64,000 bases of DNA from Nocardioides sp. TF02-7 (GTDB lineage Bacteria > Actinomycetota > Actinomycetes > Propionibacteriales > Nocardioidaceae). A program made the translations under genes and the position numbers. Positions within the stretch are counted from its first letter, which is position 1. Every line of letters starts with the position of its first letter. The notes beneath the pieces are model-generated. The model did not search any database and had not been told where the DNA came from. It saw nothing but the letters and a program-made list of their open reading frames with translations. This document shows, piece after piece, positions 58,553-64,000 of this stretch. Location: positions 1,054,001 to 1,118,000 of the forward strand of contig NZ_CP092535.1 of assembly GCF_022437945.1 (NCBI RefSeq). Reading direction: 5' to 3'.

Positions 58553-59685
58553 TCAGCGCACCATCTCGAGCAGTCCCTCGCGGACCAGCCTCCGGCACAG
58601 CACCAGCCGGCTGCCGGCATCGAGGTGGTCGGCGAGGTCGGCCGGGGTGAGCTCGGTGCGCGCGCGCACCTCCTCCAGCGCCGGCCGGACCCGGGCGGGG
58701 GACCGTCAGCGAGCGGTCGCCGAGCAGCACCTCGACCCGGTCGCCGCGGTCGAGCAGCACGCACGGGTGGCCGGGGCGCCGGCGCAGCCGGGTGCCGTCG
58801 GTGAGCTCCTCGCGCAGCCCCAGCACGTCGGTGAGCCCGCCGGCGAGCCGCGCCGGCCGGGTGGTGAGGAAGCGACGGACCTCGGTCTCCACCGCGGCGC
58901 CGGTGTCGAGGCGTCGTACGTCGGCCGCGAGCTGCTCGAGCCGGTCGGCCAGGCCCTCGCGGAGCTGGCCGGGGTCGTCGAGGTAGCCGGCGGGCAGGTG
59001 CTCGTCGGCCACCGCCGCGAGCAGCGGCTCGACCGAGCGGCGGACCAGGCCGCGCCAGGTGAGCTGGTTGATGCCGACGGTGACGTGTAACGACACGGTC
59101 TGCTGCGCGCGGGCGGCGTGCGGCGTCCCGGTGGGCAGGTACATCGACAGGCCCGGCTCGAGCAGCACCTCCTCGGCGCCGTCGCTGCCGTGGACCTCCC
59201 ACTGCTTGAAGCCGGCGGTCTGGAAGACGAAGACGTCGTGACTGTCGGCGTGGACGGCGAACCCCTGCGACCCCGGCGGCGTCAGGTAGGCGTTCGCCTG
59301 GCAGGGGTGGCCGAGCTCGAGCTCGAGCTCGGCGACGAGCCGGGTCAGCGGCGGCCAGTAACGCTGCAGGCCCTGCAGCACGACCGTTGCGCCCTCGTCG
59401 AAGAGCGCGAGCGTCTTGCGGGCGTCGACGAGGCCGGTGAGCGGCTTGCCGGCGAGGCTGGCGCCGCTCCGGGTGTACGCCGACTCCGGCAGCACCGCGC
59501 CGTCCTTGGCGAGCCGGACCGACGGGGTGCGGATGGCGCTGCCGGTGAGGGAGCTGGTCGACGTCGTCGAGCGACAACAGGCCGACGAGCAGCTCGGGGT
59601 CGGTGCGGTGGAGGTGCACGCGGGACGCCCAGACCTTCGCGAGGAAGGTCTGGGCGTCACCGCTGAGCAGGTCGAGGGCGCTCAC
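58553..59685 (-). CDS. JmjC/cupin-4 Fe(II)/2-oxoglutarate oxygenase, frame broken twice
   Basis: 376 residues after correction. The cupin-4 JmjC core reads GFAVHADSHDVFVFQTAGFKQWEVHG, where H-x-D supplies two iron ligands, and SLHVTVGINQLTW the third His. A C-terminal winged-helix-like part (ELTPADLADHLDAGSRLVLCRRLVREGLLEMV) matches the dimer/substrate-binding tail of ribosomal-oxygenase-like proteins. Extra bases lie at 59549-59551 and 58697-58701. Relatives hydroxylate Arg or His in ribosomal proteins, others Asp or Asn. GTG at 59685 abuts the stop of the Asp-rich peptide gene, pointing to that peptide as substrate. Confidence 0.88.
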
Positions 59686-59991
59686 TCAGGATGCGTCCCC
59701 GTCGGTCGCGTCGCCGTCGGTGCCGTCACCGTCGGTCGCGTCGCCGTCCGTGGCGTCGCTGTCGGTGCCGTCGCCGTCGGTGCCGTCGCCGTCGGTCGCG
59801 TCGCCATCGGTCGCGTCCCCGTCGGTGCCGTCACCATCGGTCGCGTCGCCGTCCGTGGCGTCGCCGTCGACGGTGTCCGTGGCGTCGCCGTCGGTGCCGT
59901 CGGCGTCGCCGCCCGCGCCTCCTCCGGTCCCACCGGCGGAGGTGGTGGTCATCTCGTCGTCGCTGAGCGGCTCGTCGGGGGTGCTCGTCAT
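59686..59991 (-). CDS. Asp-rich pentapeptide-repeat small protein, possible modified-peptide precursor
   Basis: A 101-residue protein. Residues 1-28 form a leader-like region (MTSTPDEPLSDDEMTTTS, then a Gly-rich GGTGGGAGG); residues 29-101 are five-residue units DGDAT or DGDGT, with twelve uninterrupted units at 42-101. Almost every second or third residue is Asp. AGGAGGAG lies five bases upstream of the ATG, so it is well translated. Its TGA directly precedes the GTG of the JmjC gene. No cysteine, no signal peptide, no known domain. It could be a hydroxylated or metal-binding peptide; the role is inferred from coupling only. Confidence 0.8.
   Translation of the reverse strand: MTSTPDEPLSDDEMTTTSAGGTGGGAGGDADGTDGDATDTVDGDATDGDATDGDGTDGDATDGDATDGDGTDGDGTDSDATDGDATDGDGTDGDATDGDAS
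59689..59907 (-). repeat. 15-bp repeats coding the DGDAT units
   Basis: The DNA behind residues 29-101 repeats with a 15-base period, with silent variation between copies (for example GTCGCGTCGCCGTCG and GTGCCGTCACCGTCG on the plus strand). The third-position changes suggest selection on the encoded peptide and not a fresh DNA expansion. Confidence 0.9.
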
Positions 59992-60138
59992 GTCTCCTCC
60001 TGAAGGGTGGCCGTGCTGGCAAGTGTCCTGCCGCGGCCATGGCGCGGCAAGGGCGCTGGCGCCTCGGTACCCAGCCCCACGCCGTCCACTCGTCGGCCTG
60101 GGGCCTGGTGGGCTCGTCGTAGCGGCGGGCGCGCTCGC

Positions 60139-60597
60139 TCAGTCGGCCTGGATCCGCCCCCGCAGCGCCTTCGTGCGTCCGCGCCGCTTCTTCCCCTCGA
60201 CCCGCCGACGGCGGGCGGCTCGACTGGGCCCGGTTCGACGGCGCGGCGGCGGGGTCGGGGCCAACGCCTCCTGCAGGAGCTCGACCAGCCGCTCGCGGGC
60301 GGCGATCCGGTTGCGGAGCTGGGAGCGGTGCTCCGAGGCCACCACCGACACCGCCCCGTCGCCCGTCGTCCGGCCGGCGAGGTTCGTGACCAGGCGGGTG
60401 CGTTGCGCATCGGTGAAGCCGGTCGACGACGCCGGCGCGAAGACCAGCTCGACGCGACTGTCGCTGGTGTTCACCGACTGGCCGCCCGGGCCCGGTGAGC
60501 GGGAGAACCGCTCGACCAGCTCGGCGGCCGGGATGGTGGTGCCCGACGGGAGCCCCGGACCCGCTGGTAGCCGGAGGTCCTGACCCGGCCGGCTCAT
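60139..60597 (-). CDS. arfB: ArfB-like peptide-chain-release rescue factor
   Basis: A 152-residue protein with the release-factor GGQ motif in FSRSPGPGGQSVNTSDSRVEL at about residues 32-52 and a basic Lys/Arg-rich tail (RRRRVEGKKRRGRTKALRGRIQ) that enters the empty mRNA channel. This matches ArfB/YaeJ, which frees stalled ribosomes. It overlaps the DoxX-like gene by ATGA. Confidence 0.92.
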   Translation of the reverse strand: MSRPGQDLRLPAGPGLPSGTTIPAAELVERFSRSPGPGGQSVNTSDSRVELVFAPASSTGFTDAQRTRLVTNLAGRTTGDGAVSVVASEHRSQLRNRIAARERLVELLQEALAPTPPPRRRTGPSRAARRRRVEGKKRRGRTKALRGRIQAD

Positions 60598-60959
60598 GAC
60601 TCGCTCGCCACCAGGAGCAGGCCGCCGGCGAGGCCGAGGTTCTTCAGGCACTGGATCCGGTTCGCCTTGCGGGTGGCCGGGTCGTCGTCCTTCCAGAACG
60701 CGTGGCCGGCGACCGTGGTGGGGACCAGGCTCGCGACCAGTCCCCACGCCGCGGCCCTGGGCAGCACGCCGGTGACCAGGGCGGCGCCGCCGAGCGCCAT
60801 GGCAGCGCCGTTGAACCGGACGGCCGCCTCCGCCCGCGGGAGCCCGAGGTCGGCCGCTGCTGCGACCCGGCCGCCGGGCTCGGCGGCCGCCTCGTAGCCC
60901 AGCCACAGGAACGGGACGCCGAGGGCGGCGCGGGCGACTCGGCTGGTGGTCGTGGTCAG
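60594..60959 (-). CDS. DoxX-like membrane protein
   Basis: About 121 residues, with four hydrophobic segments (LGVPFLWLGYEAA, GAAMALGGAALVTGVLP, GLVASLVPTTVAGHAFW, LGLAGGLLLVAS). KDDDPATRKANRIQCLKNLGL is typical of DoxX/DUF1469-like proteins. No ATG, GTG or TTG is near the start; a CTG at 60959 follows GGAGG by seven bases and gives the family length, so either CTG is used or a base is wrong in the CCCCC there. Function is unknown. Confidence 0.75.
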   Translation of the reverse strand: MTTTTSRVARAALGVPFLWLGYEAAAEPGGRVAAAADLGLPRAEAAVRFNGAAMALGGAALVTGVLPRAAAWGLVASLVPTTVAGHAFWKDDDPATRKANRIQCLKNLGLAGGLLLVASES

Positions 60960-60984
60960 GGGGTGCCTCCGGTGGGGTGCGGGC

Positions 60985-62716
60985 TCAGCGGCGGACGAGG
61001 ACGCCGTTGCCGGTCGGCACGGCCACGGGCTCGGACGCTGGTCCGGTGGGGAGCGAGTCGGACGTGCTGAACAGCACCTCGGCCGCCGGCACGTCCCAGG
61101 GGTCGTCGCCGAGGTTGAGGTGGATCGCCAGCCGGCCGCGGTCGAGGGTCAGCCGGCGGCGGTCGTCGTCGACGGTGGCGTCGCCGAACCGGGGGTCGGT
61201 GAGCTCGGGGTGCTCGCGCCGCAGGGCGGCGAGCCGCCGGTAGCCGGTGAGCACCCGGGCGTGGTGCCCGTCCCCGACCTCGTCCCAGCGCAGGACGCTG
61301 CGCGCGAAGGTGTCGGGGTCCTGCGGGTCGAGCACCTCGTCGGGGTCCCAGCCCATCTGCTCGAACTCGGCGAGCCGGCCCTCAGCGGTGGCGGTGCCGA
61401 GCTCGGGCTCGGGGTGGGAGGTGAAGAACGCGAACGGCGTGCTCGCCGCCCACTCCTCGCCCTGGAACAGCATCGGCGTGAACGGCGAGCCGAGCGTGAG
61501 GAGCGCGGCGCAGAGCAGCCGCTCGGGGTCGAGGTGCTCGGCCGTCCGGTCGCCCCGGGCCCGGTTTCCGACCTGGTCGTGGTTCTGCGCGCACACGACC
61601 AGCCGCCAGGCGGGCATGCGCTCGGTGTCGACCGGGCGGCCGTGCGGCCGGTCGCGGAAGCTGGAGTGGGTGCCGTCGTGGAAGAAGCCGCGGTCGAGGA
61701 CCTTCGCCAGCGCACCAAGCGGGGCGAAGTCGGCGTAGTAGCCGTGGGTCTCGCCGGTGGTCGCGACGTGCACCGCGTGGTGGAAGTCGTCGCTCCACTG
61801 GGCGTGGATGCCGTAGCCGCCGCCCTCGCGCGGCGTCACCATCCGGGTGTCATTGAGGTCCGACTCGGCGATCAGGGTCAGCGGCCGGTTGAGGTGCGCG
61901 GACAGGGCGTCGACCTCGACCGCCAGCTCCTCGAGCAGGTGGGTGTCGGAGGAGTCGACGAGGGCGTGCACCGCGTCGAGCCGCAGCCCGTCGACGTGGA
62001 AGTCCCGCAGCCACAGCAGCGCGTTGTCGAGGATCAGCCGCCGCACCTCCGCCGAGCCCTCGGCGTCGAGGTTCACCAGGTCGCCCCAGGTGTTGCGGCC
62101 CTCCTTGAGGTACGGGCCGAACCGGGGAGGTAGTTGCCCGACGGGCCGAGGTGGTTGTAGACGACGTCCTGGACGACGCCGATCCCGGCGCGGTGACAGG
62201 CGTCGACGAGCCGCTGGTACGCCGCCGGGCCGCCGTACGGCTCGTGGACCGCCGACCACAGCACGCCGTCGTAGCCCCAGCCGTGGACGCCGTTGAACGC
62301 GTTCACCGGCATCAGCTCGACGAACCCCACGCCGAGCGAGGCCAGGTGGTCGAGCCGCTCGGTCACGGCGTCGAGGGTGCCGGCCGGGCTGAAGGTCCCC
62401 ACGTGGAGCTCGTAGACGATCGAGCCCGCGAGCTGGCGGCCGGTCCAGTCCTGGTCGGTCCAGCCGAACGCGGCGGCGTCGAACGTCGCGGACCGCTCGT
62501 GCACCCCGTCGGGCTGCCGCCGGGACCGGGGGTCGGGCAGCGCCGTCGGGTCGTCGTCGAGCAGGTAGCCGTATCGGGTGCCGTCGGGCACCGGCCCCGG
62601 GTCGCGCTCGGGCACCCACCAGCCGTCGTCGGCGCGGGTCATCGGCAGCACCTCCTCGCCCAGGCTGAGCCGCACCCGGCCGGGCCGCGGCGCCCACACC
62701 TCGAACGTCACCGGGC

Positions 62717-62720
<4 letters not shown>
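60985..62720 (-). CDS. treZ: TreZ, malto-oligosyltrehalose trehalohydrolase, frame broken once
   Basis: 578 residues after correction. A GH13 enzyme that releases trehalose from malto-oligosyltrehalose. N-terminal E-set [15 protein letters not shown], then [44 protein letters not shown] (nucleophile Asp), [11 protein letters not shown] (acid Glu) and [17 protein letters not shown] base is missing in GGGG at 62124-62127. GTG at 62720 overlaps treY by four bases. With TreY it makes trehalose from glycogen-type glucans, for osmotic and desiccation protection. Confidence 0.93.

Positions 62721-64000
<1,280 letters not shown>

Noticed and set aside
59603..60583. Plus-strand Ser-Val-Pro-repeat protein
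   Set aside because: It is the antisense of the DGDAT repeats and has no ribosome site or family match.

Overview
The window is very GC-rich, with dense genes that overlap by ATGA or GTGA, and it carries rpfB, furA-katG, SigB/F-type sigma and ANTAR genes, the treY-treZ pathway, protein O-mannosyltransferase and a GluABCD-like importer. This points to a chromosomal segment of an actinobacterium. Nocardioidaceae is my best guess from the overall gene set, but no rRNA or other marker here proves it. I see no phage, insertion sequence, tRNA or CRISPR array.

A key caveat: at least 23 genes need one or more single-base corrections to read through (about 38 events in all, mostly one extra base in a G or C run of 3 to 6). 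After correction, gene lengths return to multiples of three and 4-nt stop/start overlaps reappear. I therefore treat these as assembly errors (unpolished long-read type), give full gene spans, and call none of them pseudogenes. ORFs that appear to fuse several of these genes are artefacts.

Layout. 1-724: end of miaB. 766-14206: a carbohydrate locus, with a glycerate kinase and LacI regulator facing a Liv-type ABC importer (livKHMGF), Gfo/Idh/MocA dehydrogenase, DUF993 TIM-barrel protein, sugar isomerase, secreted LamG-like protein and secreted PQQ-type sugar dehydrogenase; tandem LacI-type operators sit beside the promoter. 14299-17605: gluABCD-like amino-acid importer. 17617-31447: regulators, small enzymes and a housekeeping run (ABC-F, ispE, rsmA, rpfB, tatD, rsmI). 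31448-31930: two opposed 32-bp minisatellite arrays. 31931-45946: surface-glycan island with protein mannosyltransferase, sugar-nucleotide epimerase, a heptose pathway (gmhA, hldE, GT2-gmhB fusion), two GT9 enzymes, further glycosyltransferases, a carbamoyltransferase and UDP-glucose dehydrogenase. 45909-57432: SDRs, a CYP152-like P450, PAS-ANTAR regulator, haem-oxygenase-like protein, CDGSH protein, SigB/F sigma factor, katG-furA. 57632-59991: three coupled genes for an Asp-rich pentapeptide-repeat peptide, a JmjC oxygenase and a sucrase/ferredoxin-like protein. 60139-64000: ArfB-like factor, DoxX-like protein, treZ and partial treY.

The most promising undescribed system is the 57632-59991 operon: a small protein whose C-terminal 60 residues are twelve uninterrupted DGDAT-type units, coupled to an Fe(II)/2-oxoglutarate oxygenase that could hydroxylate its many aspartates and to a predicted Fe-S protein. 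Next are the heptose/carbamoyl glycan island in a Gram-positive-type genome, the LacI/Liv/DUF993 sugar locus, and two inverted-pair repeat families, one of them inside the ABC-F coding sequence.
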